Assembly (NCBI GenBank): GCA_002682825.1 | Contig: NOKP01000032.1 | Span: 472,819-536,818 of the forward strand | Reading direction: 5' to 3' | From: Neonectria sp. B-13 | Lineage: Eukaryota > Ascomycota > Sordariomycetes > Hypocreales > Nectriaceae | Length of the DNA stretch: 64,000 nt | Shown: in pieces, positions 23,434 through 34,399 of the stretch | Numbering within the stretch: position 1 is the stretch's first letter | Layout: each line of letters starts with the position of its first letter | Made by a program: the position numbers and the translations under genes | Notes under the pieces: generated by a model | Database searches by the model: none | Seen by the model: the letters and a program-made list of their open reading frames with translations, nothing else | Told to the model about the DNA's origin: nothing

Positions 23434-23913
23434 TTAGGAGTCCATTGACATATAACAATCCTTAGGAAAAGTTCGCGTTGCGAGCTCCATCAGTTGATGA
23501 TCCTGTATACCAGCTAAGTCGATCTGAAAATGGGCATGGATTGCATCCGAATTGTTACGAGCATCGAATAAAACCTTGGGAATGAGTTCGGGTTCCAATA
23601 TTTCTTTGACAGTTCGACCATTCTTCCCGGGCGTCGAAAAACCCTTGTCGCGGAGCGTGTACACATATATCAGATAGATATGCTTGGCAGATAGAATGTA
23701 AATCTGCAGGATCAAGATATTGCCGTATCGAGAAAGATTGACTCCTTCAAGGTCGATAAATATTGATAGTAGCGCTGTTGGCAGTCCGTAAAGAGAGTCG
23801 ACTATTTTCGACAAGTAATTGAACGCATAAGTTATGTATGTCTGTGAGGAGCAACACCTCAATACATAGTATCCACATCCCAGCCACCAGTAGACCGGAT
23901 CATCCCTAGTCAT
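23434..23913 (-). pseudogene. 3'-5' exonuclease (DEDD/RNase H fold) domain fragment
   Basis: The 159-codon frame contains LLSIFIDLEGVNLSRYG, which holds the Asp-x-Glu of exonuclease motif I. It also contains ILILQIYIL, a Leu/Tyr-rich strand, STPGKNGRTVKEILE, VLFDARNNSDAIHAHF (motif II region) and GIQDHQLMELATRTF. This follows the order of fungal Rrp6-like/3'-5' exonuclease-domain proteins. The frame then stops after 14 further residues, before motif III (YxxxD). The N-terminus (about 45 residues, MTRDDPVYWW) does not look like the family and may be intron or unrelated. Length is about half the usual size. It is a 5' fragment, probably non-functional. Confidence 0.65.
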
Positions 23914-24029
23914 ACGGTCTCAACACCTTAGCGCAATTACTGCTCTTCTGCTCGGCATTCGAATTCTTCTGTGCTTTTCAATTGGCAGATAATAATACTA
24001 AGACTCCTAGCTGAAAAAATGCTACCGCC

Positions 24030-24735
24030 AGTGAGCTGGATTGCTCCATTCACTGTATCCGCCTGCACCAGCACTTTGAAGGGTGGCGAACATGCTCCCT
24101 GCAGCAACATTGCCGATACTGCTTTAGACAGCAGCAGCTACCGGTCCTATCGGATGGTCAATAGTCGCTTACACCAGAGTTTAAGGGGGTCAGAATACCT
24201 CCAGCAACACCATTCTAAGTAAAGCCTCCGGCTGTGTGCAGGGGACCTGAGATCATGCCCGGATAGACCAGAAGCCCGCCTCCAAGGACGACGGTTCCAA
24301 TGGCCAGGGAGGAGATACAAGGGTTACCTGAGGCGAAGTGTGTACCCTAAGGTAAGATTAGCAAGTCTCCCATGGACTGGAGCATTTTTAGTACCGCCAG
24401 AACCACGATTAGAGTGCTATCGGCAGCGCTCTTGGCACTATGAGAAGCAGCGTCGGTTAGAGCCTGGACATCGACGCGCTCGGCGACATTCTTGGCGAAG
24501 AGTGTACCCTAGAATAATATAAATTGGTCTTCCATGGACTGGAGCATGTTGCGCACCGCCTGAATCACGATTAGAGCGCTATCAGTAGCACTCTTGCCAC
24601 CTTGTAAAGCAGCATCTGTCAGAGCCCAGACATCGGCGCGCTCGGCGGCGTCCTTAGCGAGGGTATAGAGAGAGAGAACTTTTTCTATTATTGCAGTTTA
24701 GACTGTTCATTTGATGGTCCTTGAGGTAAAAGCTT
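24030..24735 (-). pseudogene. Interferon-inducible 6-16 (IFI6/ISG12)-like gene, decayed
   Basis: Reading the minus strand, two related helical segments (LAKDAAERADVWALTDAA and FAKNVAERVDVQALTDAA) come first. A glycine-rich membrane segment follows (AIGTVVLGGGLLVYPGMISGP), then AGGF and NGVAGG, and finally GPVAAAV, stop, SSIGNVAAGSMFATLQSAGA. This Gly/Ala-rich order, with a G-x-x-A-x-x-x-Q-S-like core, is typical of the Ifi-6-16 family of small mitochondrial/ER membrane proteins, which also occurs in fungi. TAA or TAG codons and at least one frame change separate the parts. The first segment is present twice (see repeat). I infer a pseudogene. Confidence 0.6.
24345..24660 (-). repeat. Tandem duplication of about 160 bases in the 6-16-like pseudogene
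   Basis: Two adjacent diverged copies both contain CCATGGACTGGAGCAT and the phrases ACGATTAGAG, GCTATC and GCGCTCGGCG. Their boundary is near 24500. Translated on the minus strand, both give the same helical repeat, so this is an internal duplication of a coding segment. Confidence 0.65.
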
Positions 24736-24739
24736 GGTT

Positions 24740-25883
24740 ACCAGCTGAGCAGTCCCTTTTACCCCGCCTTTTCAAGTATGCTCTTCGTGTGATGCAATAT
24801 GAGCTGTCTTATACTTTACATACGGTATAAGGTTGGCGCTAACCTGATATGGTGAGAGGCCTTGTTGGATTGTATGACTTAGTGAAACGCAGCCAGCTGC
24901 TTGGGGAGCACTCCTCGCGTAATACGTGCTGTGAAGTATGAGTGGCAGACAAAAAAGCATCTTCACCCTCTTTAAAGTAGGACAAGAAAATCAACTCTAC
25001 TCAAGTTAATATAATCATCCTACAGTAGGATACTCATTGTAATCGCCCGCCTAGTTGCCAATATACTCAGTTGGAACAGTTATACATTATGTTATGAAAG
25101 TGAGGCCAATGATAGCAGCCTTGTTAAGGGGATGGCAAGGATGATGGTCAACTAGGTATCAGCGGCATAAAATTCCAGCCTTCACCGCCTCCAACTCTGT
25201 CAGTAAGCCCCAGAAGGGCCTAGGATATCCAAGAAGCATTCTATCAACTCATTCATGTCAACGCAATCTTCTTCCTATCATCACGCTTGTTAGAGAGTAA
25301 AGATGCAGAGGGATGATCGACTAGCATGCAGCAAGAAGTTCCTTGCCCCAAGCAAGACATACATGCCCACATTACGTGTTTTAAAAGTATTTTCCCTAAC
25401 CTACCTCGCAAGATTGCTCCTCTCGGGAGAATTCTCAGAGGTAACCATTACCTACCAAGGAATAACATAGAAACTCCACCAAGCAATAATTTGCCACAGA
25501 TCAAGATTTTTCCAGAAAGCCTTCCAAGGTAACTTCAAAGTAGCTGCTTAAAGGTAGCGCATGGCTACGTCGGTTGCCTGCCGCTCTAACCATACAGTAT
25601 GGACGCATAAGAAGCAGATTCTAACAGTACAACTGTACAGGAAGCAGCAGCTAAGTCATTCAATCTAAAGGAAATAGATCCAAAACTCTTTGCTTATATT
25701 GTCACCTAAATTTACCTAACCGTACCTAGCCCTAGGTCTGTTCTACTAAATTTATAGATATAGCGGCGGTGTTTTCTTCAACCCACATGGCTGCCTCATC
25801 TTCCCCGATGATCCCAGCATTTCCCTTAGCGCGAGATCTACCTAGTCAGATGACTGGTATGGCGTCTACTTTTGCGCCTCCAT
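24740..25883. other. Intergenic, no gene seen
   Basis: Only small ORFs (for example 25326-25532) without recognisable content. Composition is normal. Confidence 0.4.
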
Positions 25884-26907
25884 CTAGGTCGTGCCGAACT
25901 GGATGAAAACCCTGAGTACAGCAGCGTAGCTATACTTGCGTTAGAGACATTATTCGACGTACGATATCGATGAGACTTACGCTGCTGTTGCACCTAGAGC
26001 TTCAAAAGGCTTCGAAACCATGGAAAATGACAGGATGAGTAGGAAAGCAAGGATGAAGACTGTGATCACTGCTAACTTGGTCTTCAAAGTCTCCATTGCT
26101 TGCAGGATCCAGATCGGCGTGATTAGCATCGTCACACCGACAGTAACAATCACGCCAGAGGCAAAGCCGTCGATTTTCTTTTCCGAGTAATAGATGACTC
26201 GATCAACATCATAATTCGGGGCCGTCTTGGTTTTGTTCTTCCATATCGAGAGTGTGCGCAAACGCTGCGATTTATCGATCAGGCGTCGGAGCGGCGTCTT
26301 GTCCCGCTGGACTACGCAGATAAGATCGTCCATGTGGTCCAAGTACTTTCGCTCGTCATCAGCAATCACACGGTTGTTGAGGTTGTGGTGCCAGGTTTTG
26401 ATGCCCTTGACGTCTCGGCTTGGCGCTTGAGGATACTTTCTCAAATTGGATTGTTGGACGACAAAGTCGTCTGAAATCATCAGCGCCGAGTCTACCGTGT
26501 AACGCGGAGTGCTTACTGTATTTGGCCAACTTCTTTGCTATGTTTGCAAGAAGCTCGTTTCTCTTATCTAGGCTGTTGCGGAAGGTGCCGTTGTGCTGAT
26601 CTGGACAGTTTCTTCTACTGTATGCCGCATCTAACTTGGAGAGATCCTCTTCAAGCACGGCAAGTTCATCCTGGAGAGCCAAGGAAATACGGACATTGAG
26701 AGTGTGAAAGCGACGAAGAATAAAAAAGTCGTCTTCAGAGGAGATTAAGTCAGCGTATCCCCGATACCCGATGAACTTCCACGGCTTCTTGCGAATCTCC
26801 AAGTCGGATAAGGGATCTTCAGGTCCGATGCCGGGTAGAGTGTTCGTACGCGAGCCATTCTCCATAGTCGAGGACTGCAATGTATTCATCAGTAGTTGTT
26901 GCGTCAT
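25884..26907 (-). CDS. DUF6594 membrane protein
   Basis: Three exons (26907-26517, 26470-25981, 25929-25884) joined by introns with good donor and acceptor sites give 308 residues. Features follow the fungal DUF6594 order. FIGYRGYADLISSEDDFFILRRFHTLNVR comes first, in two phrases. Then come a coiled-coil LALQDELAVLEEDLSKLD, RNELLANIAKKLAKY and DDLICV, followed by VIYYSEKKIDGFASG, which leads into two C-terminal transmembrane helices (VIVTVGVTMLITPIW; VITVFILAFLLILSF). A short final exon with AYAAVL closes the family's C-terminus. It is a membrane protein of unknown function, common in multicopy in Pezizomycotina. A later start at 26862 is possible. It is divergent from the small gene at 27228, 320 bases away. 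Confidence 0.85.
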
Positions 26908-27227
26908 CTTTTTGCGCTTCTACAAGTCCTCACTTTGTCTTTTGTTATGACGTGGCAACAATGGTGGAAGCTGAACTCTCGTCCAGCCTGACTCCTCAAA
27001 GTCGTGTCTTGATGTGATTGGATTGCACAGCCTCGGCTATGCCCAATGAGCCAACGCAGAGAGCAGGCAGACAGGTCAGGCAGCAAGAGGCAGAAAAAGG
27101 CAACCAGGCAGAAACTTTTAGGTAGAATTCCGTGAGGGATATAAATCTAGCTTGCAACATTCCTACTTACCAACACAGACGATACCCAGCCATCTCAAGC
27201 TCTTCCACGCACAATAAACCAGCAAAT
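26908..27227. promoter_or_regulatory. Divergent promoter region with TATA box
   Basis: TATAAAT at 27140-27146 lies 82 bases before the ATG at 27228, a normal fungal spacing. The other half should drive the DUF6594 gene. Confidence 0.4.
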
Positions 27228-27500
27228 ATGACCTCAAACGGGTACCACACTCAACGACTAGATCGGAACAACGTCGGGCAAGTCGAGCGCACCAGCTTTG
27301 TAATTAAGCAATTACCAGACGAGACAATCATAGAAGCAGACCCTCCTCCACCCAACCCAGGGTCTGGGTCAACCACTGCCTCAACATCGGTTTCTCAGAA
27401 CTTTTATTCGCAAAGCAATACAATTCAAGACTCTCCTTCGCACAACTCCACTTCACAAAGCTATACCTCACAAGCCCCTGACTCAAGATCTGGACGATGA
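27228..27500 (+). CDS. Small Ser/Thr/Gln-rich hypothetical protein
   Basis: About 90 residues are taken from the ATG at 27228 (MTSNGYHTQ). An upstream in-frame ATG at 27132 precedes the TATA box and is unlikely. The N-terminal half contains VERTSFVIKQLPDETIIEAD and a Pro run. The C-terminal half is low complexity (Ser, Thr, Gln, Tyr). No signal peptide, membrane span or known domain. Support comes from the upstream TATAAAT, the A at -3 and the open frame. A chance ORF is possible. Confidence 0.45.
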   Translation: MTSNGYHTQRLDRNNVGQVERTSFVIKQLPDETIIEADPPPPNPGSGSTTASTSVSQNFYSQSNTIQDSPSHNSTSQSYTSQAPDSRSGR

Positions 27501-28880
27501 AATAAGCTGCACTGGGGTGGGCTAAGAATCAGAAACAACCGGATCTGACGACAAGAAAGAGTGCGACAATGACTTTGACATTTAGTGGCACGACTCGCAC
27601 TATACGCTTCCGAACCAACTCTTCACTGTCTTAGATAACCTCAATCTGATCACCAATTTGCACTCATCGGTTCACTGAAAGGAAGCAGTTGTCCTTTGCA
27701 GCCCTTTCTTCTTTCTTTTATGACTTAGCAATAGGGAAGAGTTAGTTACACTATAACATACTTGATTAACCTGTACTGGATATGAATATTGGCAGTTTGT
27801 CTATTTAGTAGTAAACTTTATTATGTCTATAGTTAGATTTTAGTGTTAGTGCTAATTGTATAATATTCTTTCTACTAAAGCTATTATAACTTAAAATTTC
27901 CCAGTGTGGAAAGCAGCTGAGTGAGTGGATCTATTTATTAATCCTTATTCTTAGATTAATTCTATAAGTATATTAGGACTTAATTATATAAATATTTTAG
28001 AATTCCTTCTTTTAGCCTATTAATAAATTATATTAAACTTATTTAAAGAGGTTTATTAAAATCTTATATTAGAGAAAACTATACTATTAATTATTAAGAG
28101 TAAAGTTCTTTTAAAAATAGGAAGATATTATTCTTATAAACTAAATAGATAAAGTAAGTAAATAAATATATATAAAAAGATAATATTATAGTTTAAACTA
28201 ACCTTAATTATATGATATATATATGTATTATACTTATTTCTATTTATTTTTTACTAATTATAAATAAATTATAATTCTTAATTATAATATATTCTAAATT
28301 ATAACTTTAAACTATAATTTAATAAAATACTATAAAGTATATATATAAATTTCACTATTAAAACTACTGTTTAAACTACTATTTCTACTTATCTATAATT
28401 ATACTGAATTATATGTTTCCTTTACTTAAGCTTAATAAGGGAATAGATCTTTGGATTTTAAACCTAATTATTGACTTTTGCCCCCTTTAGCTTCCTAGAA
28501 CTCCCTCTACTAAATCCCTCCATACAGCTTTATAGCTAATATTAAAGATAACCATAGGATTCCCTTAGTTTTTAATACATTACTCCTTTAACTATAGGTT
28601 GATTAGAATAATATTACCTATTAACTGTATAATCTATAAGGTATAGATAGGGTTATATAGCTTCTTAAGGAACTCTTTCTTTATAGTAATAATATTACTA
28701 TTCCTTTCTAGCTTTAGAGCTAGCCTCTCTAAAAAGAGCTATTCTATTATAATCTATTAGGCTATTACTATATTAAGCTATATTTCCTCTTATAGTAGGA
28801 TATTATAATTAAAGACTACTAATTAGACTAATTTCTTAGGTTTAAAGTAGTTAATTATAGACTATTTTATATACTTTAGG

Positions 28881-29053
28881 TGTCACAGGGCTAGGAGGTA
28901 TTCTAGCCTGTACAAAGACCAATTAGCCGTTAGACCAAAAGATCAAGCAGTAATTGCAGTCACCGCAATTGCTGTACCTCACATCTGCCCTTATAACAGC
29001 CCTACACAGCACGCTGACCGCTACCGCAATAGCGGCTCGCAGGCCCTGTTACA
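28881..29053. mobile_element. 173-bp MITE-like element
   Basis: A GC-normal insert lies within RIP-mutated copy A1. Its ends are imperfect inverted repeats: TGTCACAGGGC on the left, and the complement of GCCCTGTTACA on the right, matching 10 of 11. TTAGG flanks it on both sides (28876-28880, 29054-29058). The empty site is visible in other A copies (for example near 44007 and 30345). It has internal inverted repeats and no coding capacity. Confidence 0.75.
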
Positions 29054-30009
29054 TTAGGTTAGACTTTTAAGCTATAATTTATAGTATAGAAATAAAGCTT
29101 AGATATTTTTTTAATTTACTATATAAATTATATAAGAGCTTATATTATATTTAGTAGAAGTAACTTTATAATAGCTAATAAAGCTATAAACACTCAACCA
29201 GCTTTACTATAGTTATAATAGAGGAAGAGATATAATCTATCCTTTTAGCTTCTTAGTAAACAGGGGAAAAGTCAGTCAAATTGACTATAATTATAATACT
29301 ATTAAGACTACTATAATAAGGGTCTTAAGATTAATAGAATCATTTAAATCTAGCTAAAAATTGAACAATTATAGCTCTTAAATTCATTGCTTATGCTAAT
29401 GTTTTTACTTACTTTCTTAATAGACTTTATTAATCTCTATCTTTCTTTTAATCTTAGCTAATTTGAACTAATTATTAAAAGAAGTTACTAGCTAGTAAAA
29501 GTACTATAATACTTATACTTTATTTAGACCTTAATGTCTATTAGCTCTAATATAATATATATAGCTTAGTAAGAGCTTACTAAGCTATAGTATAATTTAG
29601 ATAGTAGTTATCTTATGCAATTAATAGTATAATTATTATATTATATAGAAGGTTGAATAGAATATAAAAGGGTAATTTAGAAAGTGTAAAGATTACTTTA
29701 TAGACTGAGCTTTTATTCTAAGGGGTTTTAGCCTTTTCTAAGATTTAGCTTTTTTAAGATTTAGCTTTTCTAAGATCTAGCTTTTCTAGCTAATTAAAAT
29801 AGTAAAACTTATACTTTAGCTTTATTTACATATAATAGTCCTTAGTAGCACACACCTAGAGAAGAGGCTAAAGGTTAAACAGTATAAAAGAAAATAGAAA
29901 AAATAACAGTATAATAGGCTTAATACCTAAGCCCAAGGCAGCAATGACTCAAGGAGATAAAAGTTTCTGCTATAAAGTTAAGGTGTAAGTTTTGCTGCCC
30001 CAATCAGCT

Positions 30010-30080
30010 AGAAAAGCTAGATCTTAGAAAAGCTAGATCTTAGACAAGCTAGATCTTAGAAAAGCTAGACCTTAGAAAAG
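30010..30080 (+). repeat. 16-bp minisatellite in family A
   Basis: Four tandem units of AGAAAAGCTAGATCTT, with minor variants, lie upstream of the family A frame. Other copies have different numbers: three in A3 (from 40613), five in A4 (from 41938) and six in A7 (from 45059). Confidence 0.75.
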
Positions 30081-30197
30081 GCTAAAACCCCTTAGGATAA
30101 AAGCCCAGCCTGCAAGGCTCTACGCTTTCTAGGTTACCTCTTCACATTCCATCCGACCTTCCAAACAATACAACAACCATACTACCGATCGTACAAG

Positions 30198-30728
30198 ATG
30201 ACTGCCGTCCGAATCGCACTACAGCCCGGCGAGCTCTTGCCAAGCTATACACATGGGCTCTTATATGACCTATATATCGAATTGAAAGAACATCTAAGCC
30301 TCATTTCTATGCTGCAAATTGCAGCTCAAAAGTCTGGCCTAGGGCATATAAAATAGCCTATGATCAATTGCTTTAGACCTAAGAAATTGGTCCAATTAAT
30401 AGTCTTTGGCTATAATATCCTACTGTAAGATAGAATCCAGCTTAATATAGCAATAGCCCAGTGGATTGCAATAGAACAGCTCTTTCTAGAGAGGCTAGCT
30501 CTAAAGCTAGAAAGGAATAGTAATATTACTACTATAGAGAAGGAGTTCCTCAAGAAGCTATACAACCCTATCTCTGCCCTATGGATTATACAGTTGACAG
30601 ATGACATCGTTCTGACCAACCTACAGCTGAAGGAGTGATGCATTAGAAACCGAGGGAATCCTACTGTAGTCATCTCTAACATCGGCCATGAAGCATGGAG
30701 GGATTTGGCGGAGGGAGTTGGAAGCTAG
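30198..30728 (+). pseudogene. Family A frame, about 176 codons, unknown protein
   Basis: From ATG at 30198 a frame runs to TAG at 30726-30728 with only three internal stops (TAG, TAA, TGA), each one C-to-T change away from CAG, CAA or CGA. Phrases such as GELLPSYTHGLLYDL, AIEQLFLERLALKLERN and HEAWRDLAEGVGS look protein-like. The frame is kept without indels in copies A3 and A7 despite heavy substitution. No known domain is recognised. It is not a transposase or reverse transcriptase that I can identify. Confidence 0.55.
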
Positions 30729-31604
30729 AGGGGGCAAAAGTCAATAATTAGGTTCAAAATCCAAAGATCTATCCCCCTGTTAAGCTTAAGCAAAGGAAAC
30801 ATGTGATTCAGTGCAATTGCAGATAGGCAGAAACAGTAGTCCAAACAGTAGTTTCAACAGTGATACTTTAGCTTTATAGTAGAAACTTTTATCTTTTTAA
30901 GTTATTATTACTTTAAGCTTAAGTATTAAGCCTATTATATTATTGTTTTTTCTATTTTCTTTTATACTATTTAACTTTTAGCTCTTTCTTTAGATATATA
31001 TTATTAAAGACTATTATATTTAAATATATATAAATTTATTTAATATATTAAATAAAAGTCTTAAGCTTTTTAACTATTAATAATATTATTTAATTATATA
31101 ATAACTTACTTTTATATATTATTATTATAATATAAAATAATTTATATTAAAGTTTTTATAAAGTAAATATTATTAGAAAGATTTCTATAAATAATAATTA
31201 AATTTTCTTAATACTTTTAGAATAGAATAATAAGATAATAAATTAATATTCTTTCTTTTTTAATAATTAGATTCTTTCTCTCTCTTTATATAATAAGGAT
31301 TTCCCTAGGAAATCCTTTAAAAGAGCTTAAAAAGAGTCTTTATCTTACTAAAGTAATAAAGGATTCTTTCTATAGATTTCCTAGGGATTTTCTTAGCTAC
31401 TTTAAGATTTCTTTTTATTACAACCTAGGTTGGGACCAAGTGGTTACAACTAGTAGAATTATTTTAGTACTTACTTTTTCATTCCTATTATAGTATATAA
31501 TACTTATATATTAAATAAGCTTTATTTAATACAATTTAATACTATAAATATATATATATTAAATAGGTACTATTTAATATAACTTAATATTATTTAATTA
31601 TACT

Positions 31605-32060
31605 AATTCTATATATATATATATATTTATTTAATATATTAAATATAAGCCTTAAGCTCTTTAGCTATTAATATTCTAATTTAATTATACTTAATTATAT
31701 AATAACTTCTTATTATATATTACTATTATAACTTATATTACTTACTATAATATCCTAATCTACTTAATTATTAAACTATATTCCTTAGACTTATCTTAAA
31801 CCTTTAAGTTAAGCCTAACTATTATACTTTTATAAAGTTCTATAGAATTCTACTTATAATAATTAAATTTATTCTATAAGTATAAAATATATTTAAAGTA
31901 TATAATTTAATAATTAAGTAGATTAGAATATTATAGTAAGTAATCTAAGTTATAATAGTAATATATAAAAGTAGGTTATTATATAATTAAGTTAGAATTT
32001 TAATAATTAAAGAGCTTAAGGCTTTTATCTAATATACTAAGTAAATATATATATATACTT
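31605..32060. repeat. Inverted pair of repeat E
   Basis: About 31605-31830 and the complement of about 31865-32060 share a roughly 200-base sequence (TTATTTAATATATTAAAT, CTTAAGCTCTTTAGC, ATTATATAATAACTT), separated by about 35 bases. Further copies lie at about 31030-31150 and 32862-33075, plus strand. The pair could form a long hairpin. Confidence 0.6.
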
Positions 32061-33084
32061 TATAATATTCTATTAGATTATAATTTAAAATTATAATTCT
32101 ATTTAATAAATTATAATTTAAAGTTATAATTTATAATAGATTATAATTAGGAATTATAATCTACTTATAATTAATAGGAAATTAGTAAGAATAGATATAA
32201 TATATATATATTATATAATTAAAGTTAATCTAACTTATAATAGAAAGGGAAATATTATATTATAGCCTAAGTTAAGATTAAATAATTATAATTAATAGAA
32301 TTATAATATATTTACTTTTTATATTTTATTATTATTAGATTACTTAAATTATTATTATTATTATAAAAATTAACTTTATAATATAAATAAAAAGTATTAA
32401 AATAAAAGAAAAATAAACTTTAGACTAATTAAAATATTCTTTTAGAATATATATTAATCTCTTTTAGAAAAAGAATCTCTTTTAAAAATAGATCTTTTAA
32501 ATTATAATCTTTTAGATTAAATTATATTTATTCTTATAAGTATAAAAGGCATAGTTCCCCTCTTACTAATTTCCCTCTTATCTTCCTTTTTATTTTCCTT
32601 GCTGGGAAGAGCCTAGAAGATGTCTAGGAAATCTGTAGGAAGTCCTCTAGAGATAAGGTCCCCTAACTCCATAGGATTTCCTAGTGAACATTCGGCTGGG
32701 AAGTCCTAAAGACTTCCGGCTAGGTATTCTAGGGCTGTTCTATAATAATTATAATCTAATAATTCTTTCTTATTTATTAATTATAAATAGATTATTATAA
32801 TCTTATTATAATTTTAATATTAGCTTATTTAGATTATTATTATAATTTAGTAATTTTATTATAATATATATATATATTTATTTAATATATTAGATAAAAG
32901 CTTTAAGCTTTTTAACTATTAATAATTATTCTTAATTATATAATAACTTATTATTATATATTATTATTATAATTTATATTACTTATTATAATATTCTAAT
33001 CTATTTAATTATTAAATTATATACTTTAGACTTACTTTAAACTCTTAAGTTAAGTCTAACTATTATAGTATACTTATATATTTT

Positions 33085-33360
33085 AGCTTAATAAGAAATA
33101 GTTATTTATATATACTATAGTTTAAAATAAGCTTTTTATAAATTGAATATTAAGGTTAAAGAGAGGGATTTAGATCGATTGTAAAAATAGGCTTAAAGTA
33201 TAATATTAATACAAATTATATTACTAGGAAAGCTTATTATATTTAAGTTATTAGAATTAATAGTATTAAGTATAGTATTTTACTATATTAACTACTATAT
33301 ATTATCTATTGTATTATCTTAATCTATTAAATAATATTCACTAAAGCTAAAATTACTATA
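33085..33360. mobile_element. Family B fragment, B3
   Basis: Matches the right-hand third of B1 and B2, from AGCTTAATAAGA to CTAAAGCTAAAATTACTATA, with RIP-type substitutions. The left part is missing. Confidence 0.65.
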
Positions 33361-33770
33361 AATAATAATATTACTCTTTATAATAATAAATAATAATTAT
33401 TAAACTCTCTTAAGTATAAGATTACTATATTAGTCTACTATTAATCTAATATAGGATTATTATATAAACTTATTACTAGCTTATTATACTATTATTATCC
33501 TATAGATTATTAATATTTATAATAAAAGTCTTTTTATAGAGTATAACTATTACTAAGATAGAGATATTTTAAACCTAAGGCTATAAGAAAGCTTAATTAT
33601 AATTATAATAAATAAGAATCATTTGATTATAATAGTATATTAATCAGTTAGGATTACTTAGGAATAATTAGACAGTTTAGATAAACTATTAGATATTGTA
33701 TTATATAGGTTAAGAATACTAAAGCATTATATAGGCCTATTACTATTCTATAGTCTTTAACTATAGGCTG

Positions 33771-34399
33771 CTTAAGCGGGATAGACTAGGACTATATGAG
33801 TCCGCTGCTAGTCTATAGTACTTGCTATAGTACTTACGCCTAAGTACTATGATTAGTCAGGTGTAAGGACGCCTCTGTTTTAAGTGCGGGGCCTGGGCTG
33901 CATAAAGAACTGATAGGGAGTTTTGCAATAGTGGCCCCTATCGTCCTCCGTAGATGATTTCTAGCCTGCAACATTCAAGATTGTTTGAGATCTGTCTGCT
34001 GCATTTTAGACTTAGTCCATGCTCTCCCCTTGGTACTGGATTTGTTCTAGTTCCCCAAGTAGTGTACCAACGGCCAGCTAATAGAATCTAAAGCAATCAC
34101 TACCTTCCGTTTTGAGAATTGGCTTTGAGCAGCCACATTTGAGTAGCTAGTCAGCTAATACTTAGATGTCAATGTTCATATGGCAATAGTAGCATGAACG
34201 CCTAATGTGGCGAACACCTTTATAGTCATTTAACTAGCTAATTATCCAATCTTCCCTTCCCTAATACGACCAGCTATTGCGATATATGACAGGAAAAACT
34301 CCTACTCCTCAGCATCTTTTCCGTGACTTGACTCTAGCCTTATGGCTACTTCCAGTCAATTTGTATCAGACCCATGCTTCATAACTATTAACATGCTGC
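33771..34399. other. Intergenic at the edge of a RIP block
   Basis: Normal-composition DNA downstream of the FAD oxidase gene. No ORF or repeat can be supported. Confidence 0.4.

Larger units (their letters stand above)
29826..30862 (+). mobile_element. Family A element, copy A2, least mutated
   Basis: 1,037 bases inserted in A1, flanked by an exact 15-bp repeat ATACTTTAGCTTTAT (29811-29825, 30863-30877). The 5' end is TTACATATAATAGTCC. The 3' end carries short tandem AACAGTAGT units and stops at CAACAGTG. There are no terminal inverted repeats. A minisatellite of 16-bp units lies at about 30010-30080 and a degraded frame at 30198-30728. GC and CpG content are much higher than in the other copies. 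Confidence 0.82.
28353..31023 (-). mobile_element. Family A element, copy A1, interrupted twice
   Basis: This reverse-oriented copy starts at CACTATTAAAAC (3' end of the element) and ends at CTATTATATTTAA. It is bounded by an exact 14-bp repeat ATATATATAAATTT (28339-28352 and 31024-31037). It is split by the MITE-like element at 28881-29053 and by copy A2 at 29826-30862. Without these and the A2 target duplication it is about 1.45 kb, longer than other copies, so extra sequence is present. It is strongly RIP-mutated. Confidence 0.75.
27700..33770. repeat. AT-rich RIP block I, nested repeats
   Basis: Composition changes sharply at both edges. It contains family A copies A1 and A2, a MITE-like element, family B fragment B3, a roughly 200-base repeat E in several orientations, and short GC-normal remnants near 31300-31450 and 32590-32740. 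The remaining sequence has no frame longer than chance. Confidence 0.85.

Noticed and set aside
30010..30080. CRISPR-like array of short repeats
   Set aside because: The 16-bp units are directly contiguous without spacers, lie inside a fungal repeat element and recur in each copy. It is a minisatellite.
30410..30682. 90-codon minus-strand ORF in A2
   Set aside because: It lies antisense to the plus-strand frame that is conserved between copies. It probably arises from the shadow of that frame.
28353..30862. Terminal inverted repeats of family A from the head-to-head A1/A2 arrangement
   Set aside because: The apparent inversion is due to A2 inserted in opposite orientation in A1. Single copies such as A3 and A7 have unrelated ends.
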